Source: Acidobacteriota bacterium
GTDB taxonomy: Bacteria; Acidobacteriota; Terriglobia; Terriglobales; Acidobacteriaceae
Direction of reading: 5' to 3'
Length of the DNA stretch: 42,450 nucleotides
Assembly (NCBI GenBank): GCA_021836865.1
Contig: JAKBHH010000025.1
Coordinates: 1-42,450, forward strand
Made by a program: the position numbers and the translations under genes. Shown here piece after piece: positions 16,453 through 24,739 of the stretch. The notes beneath the pieces were generated by a model, which saw only the letters and a list, made by a program, of their open reading frames with translations, was not told the origin of the DNA and searched no databases. How positions within the stretch are numbered: the stretch's first letter is position 1; each line of letters starts with the position of its first letter.

Positions 16453-17382
16453 ATGCATCGCGCAATCGTGTTGTCGTGTGTGATTTTCTTTCCGGCGTTG
16501 GCTGGGGCGCAGCAGGCAGCCTCTGCAAGGCCTGCCATCACAGGCATCTCCCATGTCACTTTCTACGCAGATAATCTGGAGAAGTCGCAGCAGTTTTACG
16601 GCGTGCTGATTGGTTGGCAGCAACTTCCGGCAGGCACGCCAGCCTCGGGCGTACGCTTCTACGCAAACCATTCGCAATACATCGAGCTTCTCTCCCCGCC
16701 AAGCCCAGGGCTTGAAGATCGACTGGTCAGCGTCAGCCTTGCCACCGCGAATGCAGAGTCCATGCGTAGGTTTCTTGCCGCGCATGCGATTGCCGTTCCT
16801 TCGTCCGTCACTGCAGGGCCGGGCGGAAGCGCAACCTTTCGGGTGAAGGATCCGGAGGGCCACACCATTGAGTTCACGCAGCGGGGTCCCCATGACGCGG
16901 GCGCACCCCGACCTCTATCCACTCCTGTCAGCAACCAAATCGTCCATGCCGGCTTCGTCGTCCGCGACCGCGCCGCAATGGATCGCTTCTACAGAGATGT
17001 GCTCGGCTTTCATCTCTACTGGCAGGGTGGGTCGAGCGCCGGCCGCACCGATTGGGTCATGATGCAGGTGCCCAACGGCACAGACTGGGTGGAGTACATG
17101 CTCAATCTGCCGCGGACGCCCTCCCGGAGCCAACTCGGCAGTGCAAACCACTTCTCGCCCGAAGTGGTGAGCGTAGCCGCGTTGCAGGAGAACCTGAAGC
17201 ATCGCGGTTGGGTTCCCACCGCAGAGGACCGCCCGCCCGTGCTCGGCGTGGATGGCAAATGGCAGTTGGACCTGCTTGACCCCGATGGCACCAGAGTGGA
17301 GTTTATGGAGTTCAAGGAGGTCAAGCCACCCTGTTGCTCTCCGGTACTTGGCACGCCGCCCACCCCATCGTCCGGCTGGTAA
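16453..17382 (+). CDS. exported two-domain VOC (glyoxalase-like) protein
   Basis: A 309-residue protein with a clear signal peptide (MHRAIVLSCVIFFPALAGAQ) when started at the ATG at 16453; the in-frame upstream extension to 16315 is basic and non-conserved. Two VOC modules follow. Domain 1 has a His in 'GISHVTFYADNL' and a Glu in 'DPEGHTIEF'. Domain 2 has a His in 'IVHAGFVVRD' and a Glu in 'DPDGTRVEFMEF'. These four are in the places where glyoxalase/dioxygenase metal ligands normally sit, so a metal site is plausible. VOC enzymes are usually cytoplasmic, so the export signal is notable. The Cys/Pro-rich tail (PPCCSPVLGTPPTPSSGW) is unusual. The substrate cannot be named. Confidence 0.85.
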   Translation: MHRAIVLSCVIFFPALAGAQQAASARPAITGISHVTFYADNLEKSQQFYGVLIGWQQLPAGTPASGVRFYANHSQYIELLSPPSPGLEDRLVSVSLATANAESMRRFLAAHAIAVPSSVTAGPGGSATFRVKDPEGHTIEFTQRGPHDAGAPRPLSTPVSNQIVHAGFVVRDRAAMDRFYRDVLGFHLYWQGGSSAGRTDWVMMQVPNGTDWVEYMLNLPRTPSRSQLGSANHFSPEVVSVAALQENLKHRGWVPTAEDRPPVLGVDGKWQLDLLDPDGTRVEFMEFKEVKPPCCSPVLGTPPTPSSGW

Positions 17383-17449
17383 GCCAGGGTGAGATGGGTT
17401 CGTGCGGCATTCTATCGGCAAATATCTCCTGGCCCGCTGGCAGAGGAAT

Positions 17450-20167
17450 TTACGGCCCTTGCTGCCAGGCGCAGTCGGGCTCGGCGACCGTCGTCTTTCC
17501 GTTGAGCAGGAAGCATACCGCACCGCCGATGTCGGTGGAGAAGGTGCGGACTCTGGCTGCCTGCAGCTCGGCCAGCACTTCTTCACGCGGATGGCCGTAG
17601 CGGTTGTGCAGGCCGCAGGAGATGACGGCCCACTCGGGCGCAACGCGGGCCAGAAACTCCGGGCGCGTGGAAGTGATGCTGCCGTGATGCCCCACCTTGA
17701 GCAGCGTGCTCTGCAAGCCGGACTCGGCGAGCATGGCCTGCTCGATGGGCGCCTCCGCATCGCCTTCCAGCAGCACCGAAGTTCCGCCGTAGGCCACATG
17801 CAGCACGAGGGAATCGTTGTTGGCTGGCTCAGCGCCGGGCTGGTATTCGCGAAAGGGCGCCAGCACGCGGATGCCTGTGTCGCCGAGCACAAGCGCATCG
17901 CCGGCACGCAGCGTGCGTACGCGGATCCCAAGCTGGGCCGCTTCGTCGAGTACCGCGCTGTAGGCCGCGATCGGAGGATTGTTGCCCACCCATAGCTCCG
18001 CGGGATGAAAGTCGCGGAGAATTGCCGGCAGGCCACCCATGTGGTCGGAGTGCGCATGACTGAGCGCCACCACATCCAGATGGCGAATACCGCGCGCCCA
18101 CAGCGCGGGCGCAACCACTTCTTCGCCAATGTCGAAGTTTTGCGTCGACTGGCGCGGACCTCCGCCAAATCCACCGGCATCGACAAGCATCGTTTTGCCG
18201 TCGGGCGCGATGAGGAGAAGCGGGTCGCCCTGGCCCACATCGATGGCCTCGACCAGCAGGGCATCGCGCGGATGATCGACAGGCCGAGGCATGACGGATG
18301 CAATGGCGGCCAGTAACAGGGCCGCCCACGCGGCGCGACGAAGCCAGCCAGCCTGAGATACATTCGCGCGAAGTGCAAGTACAACGGCCGTGGCCAGCAA
18401 TGCACCGAAGGCCGCCGACTGCCACCCCTGCGGTGCGGGAATGCGGAGATCGCCCACCGCAAGCGAGCCGAACAGGCGCACCAGGCCCACGCCCAGATGA
18501 AGCAGCATCGCCGTGAGGATCGCCGGAATAAGCGCGGCCGCGGGCCACACCAGCAGCACCAGCAGTGTGACAAGGGCAGCGGGAAGCAGCAGCGCGAGCA
18601 GCGGCAGAATAAGCATGTTCACCGGCAGCGCGAAGACCGTGATGCGATGGAAGTAGAGAGCCATGGGAAGCGTCATGGCTAGCTCAACGACACAGCAGAC
18701 GATCAGTGCTTCTGCCAAGCGCAACGTGCACTGCACCGTGAGCGGAAAGATGCGCCACGCAATGCGGAAAGAGGCAGCCCGCTGCAGGCGCATGGCAATC
18801 ATGCGCAGCGTCACACGAAACTGCGCGCTGCGCGGCGGTAGCTTCACGTCGAGGGCCACGGTGCGCAGGTCGCGCGCAGCGAGCAGATAGGGATGAACGG
18901 TGCCTTGCAGCAGCGGCACGGCGATGCCGGCAATTGAAACCACCGCCAGCAAAGTCATTTGCAGGCCAGCGTCGAAGAGGGAGCGCGGGCTTACTGCCAG
19001 CAGGCACAGCACGGCAAAGCCGATTGTGTTGAGTGCGCTGCGCTCGCGGTAGAGAAGACGGCCCACCATGTAGAGCGTGACCATCCAGAGCGAGCGCTGC
19101 ACGGGCGTGGCGAATCCAGTGAGCAGCGCGTACCCAAATGAGGCCGCAAGGGTGACCAGCGTGGCCGGTACGCGCGGCATGTGCAGGCGGCGCATCAGCC
19201 AGAAAAGGCATCCGGCGACGACGGCGAGATGCAGGCCTGAGACCACGAGCATGTGGAAGGAGCCGGTGCGCTCAAAGCCCACGCGAAGCGCGTGTGTGAG
19301 GTCGGTGCGGTCGCCGGTGGTCATGGCGGCCAGCATGATCGCATCTTCGCCGCTGAGACGCAGCGGGCGCGGCAGGCTGCGCATGGCGGCTGGCAGGGCC
19401 GTCATGCGGGCGCTCAGGGTGCGTTGCAACGCAGCAATGCGACAGGGCAGAAAGAACCCCGGCGCGTGGCCCAGCGATTCAATGGACTCGACGTTGACCG
19501 ATGCGGTAGAAGTGATGCCCTGGTCGAGTAGATAATCAGTGCGGCTCCAAACGTTGGGATCGCGATAGACTTCCGGCGGCAGCAGGCGAGCCACGGCGCG
19601 CACGCGCTGGCCGCAGGAGAAGGTTGGCAGACTGGTCCGGTCCGCCGGTTGCTCAGGCCAACGCACCGTGAGCCGCACGCCGCCGTCCATGGAAGTTTGC
19701 TCGTCCTCCGCATCGGTGACCACCTCGATGCTGGAAATGCGCAGGTCGATGCGCTGCGTGCGCTCAGCGCTGGAGGGCTCGTCCACATTGTCGAGCGTAT
19801 CTTCGCGCACTGGACCGGCATCCACAACAACGCCTTCCACCGTGCGCAGCAGACCGTCAGAGAGTGCGGCCACGGCAGGCGCGGGCGCCGGCTGCGGCTG
19901 CATCTCCGCGCACCATGCACCCAGCATGCACCACAACGCCGCAAGCGGAAGCCAGGCGATGCGCGGCGCGCGAAAGGTCGCAACACAGCAGAGGAACACA
20001 AGCAGGACAAGCGCGATCAGCAGAAAGCTGGGCCGCAGCCAGGTGAAGTGAGCGAGAACGACACCTGCCGCAAAGAGCCAGGCTGCATGAAAGAGTGGCA
20101 CAAAACTGATGCCCGTCACCGAACGGCTTGGTGGTGTGGGCTCGGGGGTGGTTATCTCCGCAGTCAT
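17450..20167 (-). CDS. comEC: ComEC/Rec2 DNA-uptake channel protein
   Basis: A 905-residue polytopic membrane protein that carries single-stranded DNA across the inner membrane during natural transformation. From the ATG at 20167 there are N-terminal helices, an OB-like periplasmic domain (about residues 105-235), and the competence domain with the hallmark 'GSFHMLVVSGLHLAVVAG'. More helices follow, then a C-terminal metallo-beta-lactamase domain with the intact metal motif 'SHAHSDHMGGLP' and 'LLKVGHHGS'. It is thus full length with all three parts. It is the last gene of the valS operon, 37 bp after rlmD. The 219 bp upstream in frame are coding sequence of rlmD's other frame, so 20167 is the sensible start. 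Other com genes are not in the window. Confidence 0.95.
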   Translation of the reverse strand: MTAEITTPEPTPPSRSVTGISFVPLFHAAWLFAAGVVLAHFTWLRPSFLLIALVLLVFLCCVATFRAPRIAWLPLAALWCMLGAWCAEMQPQPAPAPAVAALSDGLLRTVEGVVVDAGPVREDTLDNVDEPSSAERTQRIDLRISSIEVVTDAEDEQTSMDGGVRLTVRWPEQPADRTSLPTFSCGQRVRAVARLLPPEVYRDPNVWSRTDYLLDQGITSTASVNVESIESLGHAPGFFLPCRIAALQRTLSARMTALPAAMRSLPRPLRLSGEDAIMLAAMTTGDRTDLTHALRVGFERTGSFHMLVVSGLHLAVVAGCLFWLMRRLHMPRVPATLVTLAASFGYALLTGFATPVQRSLWMVTLYMVGRLLYRERSALNTIGFAVLCLLAVSPRSLFDAGLQMTLLAVVSIAGIAVPLLQGTVHPYLLAARDLRTVALDVKLPPRSAQFRVTLRMIAMRLQRAASFRIAWRIFPLTVQCTLRLAEALIVCCVVELAMTLPMALYFHRITVFALPVNMLILPLLALLLPAALVTLLVLLVWPAAALIPAILTAMLLHLGVGLVRLFGSLAVGDLRIPAPQGWQSAAFGALLATAVVLALRANVSQAGWLRRAAWAALLLAAIASVMPRPVDHPRDALLVEAIDVGQGDPLLLIAPDGKTMLVDAGGFGGGPRQSTQNFDIGEEVVAPALWARGIRHLDVVALSHAHSDHMGGLPAILRDFHPAELWVGNNPPIAAYSAVLDEAAQLGIRVRTLRAGDALVLGDTGIRVLAPFREYQPGAEPANNDSLVLHVAYGGTSVLLEGDAEAPIEQAMLAESGLQSTLLKVGHHGSITSTRPEFLARVAPEWAVISCGLHNRYGHPREEVLAELQAARVRTFSTDIGGAVCFLLNGKTTVAEPDCAWQQGP

Positions 20168-20204
20168 TCCGCTTGTGTGCCGTGTAGCGTCTGGGGCAAG
20201 CCTA

Positions 20205-21518
20205 TCAGGATCGATGCAGATGAACCACCGTCTCCAGATGGAAGGTCTGCGGAAAGAGATCAGCAAGCGTGACAGACTGAATCTGGTAGCCTGCGCCGGT
20301 GAGCGTACGCAGATCGCGGGCCAGGGTGGCCGGATCGCAGGAGACATAGACGACTTCAGTCGCTGCGATGGTGGCCAGCAGAGCATTGGCCTCCGCGCCC
20401 AGTCCAGTGCGCGGCGGATCGACGACGATCAGGTCGGGGCTTGCATTCTTCGCATGGCGCCGCAGAAACGCAAGAGTTTCCGTCTGCACCGGCTCGGCAG
20501 CGGTGCCGCGCAGATTATGCGCAAGGGCTGTAGTGGACGCCGGCGCGGACTCGACTGCCACGACATGCGCAAAGCTCTGCGAGAGCCGGCGCGCAAACAG
20601 GCCGACACCGGCAAACAGATCCCAGGCAACGGCGCCGTGCCGCCCTGCGGTGACTTGTTCAACCAGTGCATCCACAAGCCGGCGGTTGACCTGGAAGAAC
20701 GCACCGTGGTCCACGCGATAGTCGATGCCCGCAGCGCGGTAGGTGAGCGAGGTATCGCCCCACTGCGCCGCTCTGCGTGGCGGCTGACCGGTACGTTCTT
20801 GCACTGCCAGCTCCACGCCCTTGAGCGCTGGCACACGCTCGGCCACGGCGCGCGCAAGTTCGTCCCAGCGAACTTCTGTACGCTTCGCAATTACGACGCT
20901 GGCCAGCAGCGCGGTCTCGTCTGCATTGCAGAAAAGGGCGATTTCCGCGGGGCGCAGTGTTGGCGCCGCGCGATGAATCGCGTCGGCGAAGGCCCTTGCG
21001 GCATCGATCAGCAACGGCGCGGCGATGGGGCATGCATCGATTGGAATCACCGCATGAGAGCGCCTGCCGCGATAGCCGGGTTTGCCCTGCGCATCGAAGG
21101 CCAGACGCACGCGATTGCGATAGCCCCATGGCTCGGCGGCCAGCACCGCAATCTCCTGAGGCGCAGAAACACCGCCGCGTGCCAGCGTTTCGCGCAGGAT
21201 AGCCCGCTTCCATCTGAGCTGCATGTCATAGCTGGTGTGTTGATAGCTGCAACCGCCGCAAGTGCCAAAGTGCCCACACGGCGGCGCGATGCGCTGGGGC
21301 GAGGCAACGACAACCTCCTCGATCTCAGCTGTCGCATAGCCGCGCCTGTCCTGGGCGATGCGCACGCGCACCTGCTCGCCGGGCAGAGTAAGCGGTACAA
21401 AGACGGCCTTGCCTTGCGCGCGAGCCAGAAACGCGCCGCCATAAACGGGCTTCTCAATCTCCACGAGCTGCGCCTCGGCAGGCTTGGACGGGACGGATTG
21501 GCGGGCGGGCGGTCTCAT
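20205..21518 (-). CDS. rlmD: 23S rRNA (uracil-C5)-methyltransferase RlmD/RumA type
   Basis: A 437-residue SAM-dependent enzyme predicted to methylate U1939 of 23S rRNA. It has an N-terminal TRAM domain (about residues 15-72) and a [4Fe-4S] cluster set C81, C87, C90 plus C163, the same spacing as E. coli RumA. The Rossmann methyltransferase fold shows 'WDLFAGVGLFARRLSQ' (motif I), 'VVDPPRTGLG' and the catalytic Cys at about 394 in 'YVSCDPATLARDL'. All expected catalytic and cluster residues are therefore present. Its ATG overlaps the previous stop by ATGA, so it is translationally coupled to the 239-aa gene. RlmC/RlmCD paralogues are alternatives; the cluster does not separate them. Confidence 0.93.
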   Translation of the reverse strand: MRPPARQSVPSKPAEAQLVEIEKPVYGGAFLARAQGKAVFVPLTLPGEQVRVRIAQDRRGYATAEIEEVVVASPQRIAPPCGHFGTCGGCSYQHTSYDMQLRWKRAILRETLARGGVSAPQEIAVLAAEPWGYRNRVRLAFDAQGKPGYRGRRSHAVIPIDACPIAAPLLIDAARAFADAIHRAAPTLRPAEIALFCNADETALLASVVIAKRTEVRWDELARAVAERVPALKGVELAVQERTGQPPRRAAQWGDTSLTYRAAGIDYRVDHGAFFQVNRRLVDALVEQVTAGRHGAVAWDLFAGVGLFARRLSQSFAHVVAVESAPASTTALAHNLRGTAAEPVQTETLAFLRRHAKNASPDLIVVDPPRTGLGAEANALLATIAATEVVYVSCDPATLARDLRTLTGAGYQIQSVTLADLFPQTFHLETVVHLHRS

Positions 21519-22234
21519 TGCTGGCTCATGTAAAAGAGGCTCAGGCGTGGCAGGTCGTAATGCGCCAGCAATTGTTTCTGTGCAAACTGCCGCTCTACCT
21601 GGCGTAGTTGCACAGCGCCCATGCGGCTGCGATAAGGCGCCAGCTCGCGCGCGGCGTGTTCCTTCAGCGCCACCAGCAACTCCTCCGGCGCGGCTGCCGT
21701 CAATGCCGAAAAGAGTTTCTCTTCGAGTACGGTGAGCGTGCGCTCCAGCGCCTCCAGATCCTGCGAAGGGGTTGTTGCGGAAGGCTCCCTCCGAAGCTCG
21801 TCGGCTAGTGCGCGCAGACGGGCAGCCGTCGCCGCGCAGGCATCGGGAGCAATCGCGGCAGCCTCCAGCGACCCTGCGGCAGACTCAAGATGCGCGGCGA
21901 CACGCTCGTGCTCGAAGCCCGAGTCGCGCGCTTCAGCGGATGCGGAGGCCGTGCCGATCGCTGCCTCGCGTAACTCGTCCGCTGCCTGCATCACCGCTTG
22001 TGCGCACCAGGCCAGGCCATTCACGCGCCGCATGCGTCCGCGCTTTTGGCGCGCCTCATACTTGTCGAAGGCGGCGTCGATGCCGCGCAGCACGGCCTGC
22101 AAGGGCACGCCTGCATCGCGCCAGGTTTCAATCAGCGCCCAGTCGAGCGTGGAGAGCAGGAGGAGCGCGCCGCGCCGTTGCTGAAAGCGCTCTTCGATCT
22201 CCGTGAAGTAGTTGAAGTAGTTGCTGCCGGCCAT
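21515..22234 (-). CDS. uncharacterised alpha-helical protein of the coaX-rlmD operon
   Basis: A 239-residue protein without a recognised domain. Starting at the ATG at 22234 it opens with 'SNYFNYFTEIEERFQQRRG', then 'LLLLSTLDWALIETWRDAGVPL', and is predicted to be almost entirely helical with an Ala/Glu-rich middle (about residues 95-200) that may be coiled-coil. The in-frame extension to 22324 lies over the end of coaX and is not credible. It lies 10 bp after coaX and overlaps rlmD by ATGA, so it is expressed with them. The link suggests a role near RNA or CoA metabolism, but nothing in the sequence says which. Confidence 0.75.
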   Translation of the reverse strand: MAGSNYFNYFTEIEERFQQRRGALLLLSTLDWALIETWRDAGVPLQAVLRGIDAAFDKYEARQKRGRMRRVNGLAWCAQAVMQAADELREAAIGTASASAEARDSGFEHERVAAHLESAAGSLEAAAIAPDACAATAARLRALADELRREPSATTPSQDLEALERTLTVLEEKLFSALTAAAPEELLVALKEHAARELAPYRSRMGAVQLRQVERQFAQKQLLAHYDLPRLSLFYMSQQ

Positions 22235-22244
22235 AGCGGCGCTC

Positions 22245-23048
22245 TCAATGCGCTTGTCCACGCGTGCGCGGGGCGCGGTTCCGCTCAAAGAGGATCCGCA
22301 GACCTTCGAGAGTGAGCAAGTCATCGATGACCTTGATGTGGCGGGAGTCGGCGGCGATCATGCGTGCCAGCCCGCCGGTGGCAATCACTTGCGGCTGCGT
22401 GCCCAGTTCTTCAAAGATGCGTTCGAGAATGCCGTCCACCAGGCCGATGTAGCCGAAGTAGAGGCCGCTTTGCAGATGAGTGACCGTGTTAGTGCCGATG
22501 ACCTTGGCGGGCCGCTTGATGTCTACGCGGCTCAGCCGCGCGGCGCGCGAGAAGAGCGCATCGGCGCTGAGGCCGAGGCCGGGTGCGATGGCGCCGCCCA
22601 GGTACTCGCCGCGCGCGGAGATGACTTCAAATTTGGTCGCAGTGCCGAAATCGACCACGATGCACGGACCGCCGTAGCGCTCAAAGGCGGCGATGCAATC
22701 GGCGATGCGATCTGCGCCGAGCTCGGTTGGATTGTCGATGAGCATGGGCATGCCGGTCTTGATGCCGGGCTCGACAAAGATTGGCTCGACGTGAAAGTAG
22801 AGCTCGCAGACCTGGCGCAGAGTGGACTCGACGGGCGGCACCACCGAGGCGATCATGATGTGCGTGACCTGGTGCGGGGAGAGGCCGTGCATCTCGAAGA
22901 GGTTGACGAAGAAGACGCCGTACTCGTCGACGGTCTGCGTGCGATGGGTGGTGACGCGCCAGTGCGCCGCGAGCTCGGGCTTTTCGCCATCCAGACGATA
23001 GAGGCCGAGCACCGTATTCGTGTTACCGACATCGAGAGCCAGGAGCAT
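22245..23048 (-). CDS. coaX: type III pantothenate kinase
   Basis: A 267-residue enzyme for the first step of CoA synthesis (pantothenate phosphorylation). The ASKHA-fold phosphate-binding loop 'LALDVGNTNTVLGLY' is at residues 3-17, followed by 'TELGADRIADC' and 'VVDFGTATKFEVI', the motifs that define the CoaX type, which needs a monovalent cation and escapes CoA feedback. The usual length is about 255-265 residues, so it is complete. It starts 5 bp after birA and is followed 10 bp later by the 239-aa gene. No coaA homologue is in the window. Confidence 0.96.
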   Translation of the reverse strand: MLLALDVGNTNTVLGLYRLDGEKPELAAHWRVTTHRTQTVDEYGVFFVNLFEMHGLSPHQVTHIMIASVVPPVESTLRQVCELYFHVEPIFVEPGIKTGMPMLIDNPTELGADRIADCIAAFERYGGPCIVVDFGTATKFEVISARGEYLGGAIAPGLGLSADALFSRAARLSRVDIKRPAKVIGTNTVTHLQSGLYFGYIGLVDGILERIFEELGTQPQVIATGGLARMIAADSRHIKVIDDLLTLEGLRILFERNRAPRTRGQAH

Positions 23049-23053
23049 TGTCT

Positions 23054-23839
23054 TCAGTCCATCTCCGGGGCGCGAATGCCGCCCGTCTGTACCGTGACGA
23101 TTCCCTGCAGAGTTTCAACGCGCAGGAAGCCGTTCGCATCCAGTCCCGCGGTGATCCCCGTGCAAGCCTGCGGGCCGTGCACCTGAACGCGCCTGCCGTT
23201 CATCCAGGTGGAGCACTGCCTTACGCGCGCCAGAAGTGCGTCTGCAGACTTACTGTCGCAAAGCGCCATTGTCTGATACTCCAGCGATTTTAGCAGGGCT
23301 ACAAGTAAAGCCTGCCGCGAGACGGTACGGCCAGCAGCAAGATCGAGAGAGATGGCTGGCGTCGTCAATGCTGCATCGAAGCTGCGCTGGTGCACGTTGA
23401 TGCCGATGCCGACGACGGCGAAGGCCAGCGCATCGCCGTCCAGCCTGGATTCGACGAGAATGCCGCCGGCTTTGCGTTCGCCGATCAACAGATCGTTGGG
23501 CCAGCGCAGGTCGATGTTCACCCCCGCAACGGTCTGAATGGCTTCTGCCGCGGCAAGGCCCGCGGAGAGCGGCAGCAGGGAGAGATGCGCGGCGGCAAGC
23601 GGGAGGCGGAGGAGCACGCTGACGTAGAGGCCCGCGCCAATCTCGGACTCCCAGCGGTGATCGCCACGGCCGCGGCCGGCAGTCTGCTCATCGGCAAAGT
23701 AGACCGAGCCATGGGGCGCGCCTGCGCGCGCGGCTGCGATCGCCTGCGTGTTGGTCGAGTCGATGGTCGCAAAGAAATGGAGCTTGCCGGAGTAGATGGT
23801 TCCCGCCAGCGCGGACTGCAACGCATCCGGGTCGTACAT
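23054..23839 (-). CDS. birA: biotin-[acetyl-CoA-carboxylase] ligase, short form without HTH
   Basis: A 261-residue enzyme that activates biotin with ATP and attaches it to the carboxyl-carrier lysine of acetyl-CoA carboxylase. The core motif 'DEQTAGRGRGDHRWES' (GRGRxxxxW type) is visible near residues 50-65, after 'DSTNTQA', and 'DLRWPNDLLIGERKAGGIL' marks the biotin pocket. The N-terminal helix-turn-helix of E. coli BirA is missing (E. coli has about 320 residues), so this is a ligase only, not a repressor. It lies 3 bp after nadC and 5 bp before coaX. Confidence 0.95.
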   Translation of the reverse strand: MYDPDALQSALAGTIYSGKLHFFATIDSTNTQAIAAARAGAPHGSVYFADEQTAGRGRGDHRWESEIGAGLYVSVLLRLPLAAAHLSLLPLSAGLAAAEAIQTVAGVNIDLRWPNDLLIGERKAGGILVESRLDGDALAFAVVGIGINVHQRSFDAALTTPAISLDLAAGRTVSRQALLVALLKSLEYQTMALCDSKSADALLARVRQCSTWMNGRRVQVHGPQACTGITAGLDANGFLRVETLQGIVTVQTGGIRAPEMD

Positions 23840-23842
23840 GGA

Positions 23843-24733
23843 CTAGCTTGGCTCCGCAGTGATGGCCATGGCGATGTCTGCGGCCCTGGCGGAGTGAGTG
23901 AGCGCGCCGACGCTGATGAAGTCCACGCCCGTCTCGGCATAGGCGCGTATGTTCTCGAGCACGATGCCACCCGAGGCCTCGGTGGGAATCCAGCGCTTTT
24001 CGATGCGGATGCGATCGACGGCTTCCTTCACCTGCGCGGGCGTCATGTTGTCGAGCAGGATGGCCTCCGCGCCGCATTCCAGCGCCTCGTTCAACTCGGC
24101 CATGGTGCGCACCTCAATCTGGACGCGCTGGCCGGGCTTGCGGCGTTCGAGAGCGTGCGTCAGTGCGGCGCGCAGTCCGCCGCCGAGCGCGATGTGGTTG
24201 TTCTTGACGAGAATGCCGGAGGCGAGATCGAGGCGATGATTGGTGCCGCCGCCGCAGAGCACGGCGTACTTTTCCAGCGCGCGCATGCCGGGCACGGTTT
24301 TGCGCGTGTCGAGCACGTGGGCCTTGGTGCCCTCAATCGCGTCGACGTACTGGCGCGTGAGTGTGGCGATGCCGCTGAGGTGCTGCATCAGATTGAGGAT
24401 GACGCGCTCGCAGCTTAAGAGCACGCGGGCGTTGTGGCGGATGACGGCCAGGACCTGGCCATCGCGCACGCGGACGCCGTCAAAGATCTCCGGGTGGCTG
24501 ACGACATCAAAGCGGTTGTGCGCCTGCGGATGCGGATCGAGGCGGCCAAAGATCTCAAGAAAACGCGGTACCGCGCCCAGACCTGCCACGACCATGTCCT
24601 GCCGCGCGACGATGGACGCCGAGGCGCGCAGGGAGGGGTCGATGGTGAGGTTAGTGGTGGCGTCACTGGTGGCCTTGTCCTCAACGAGGGCCTGTTCCAG
24701 CAAGGCGTCAATTCTGTGGCTCTTCCATTCCAT
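23843..24733 (-). CDS. nadC: nicotinate-nucleotide pyrophosphorylase (carboxylating)
   Basis: A 296-residue quinolinate phosphoribosyltransferase, which makes nicotinate mononucleotide, CO2 and PPi from quinolinate and PRPP in de novo NAD synthesis. Visible landmarks are 'DMVVAGLGAVPRFLEIF', 'LDTRKTVPGMRALEKYAV', 'GGGTNHRLDLASGILVKNNH', 'EVRTMAELNEALECGAEAI' and 'EASGGIVLENIRAYAETGVD'. The length and order match the usual enzyme of about 280-300 residues. Located 6 bp after valS and 3 bp before birA. nadA and nadB are not in the window. Confidence 0.96.
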   Translation of the reverse strand: MEWKSHRIDALLEQALVEDKATSDATTNLTIDPSLRASASIVARQDMVVAGLGAVPRFLEIFGRLDPHPQAHNRFDVVSHPEIFDGVRVRDGQVLAVIRHNARVLLSCERVILNLMQHLSGIATLTRQYVDAIEGTKAHVLDTRKTVPGMRALEKYAVLCGGGTNHRLDLASGILVKNNHIALGGGLRAALTHALERRKPGQRVQIEVRTMAELNEALECGAEAILLDNMTPAQVKEAVDRIRIEKRWIPTEASGGIVLENIRAYAETGVDFISVGALTHSARAADIAMAITAEPS

Positions 24734-24739
24734 TTTTCT

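Noticed and set aside
16915-18573. Minus-strand frame of 552 residues
   Set aside because: A frame-shifted shadow of comEC plus the antisense of the VOC gene; no consistent domain.
20109-21533. Plus-strand frame of 474 residues
   Set aside because: Antisense to rlmD, which has all cluster and catalytic cysteines.
22221-23186. Plus-strand frame of 321 residues
   Set aside because: Antisense to coaX.
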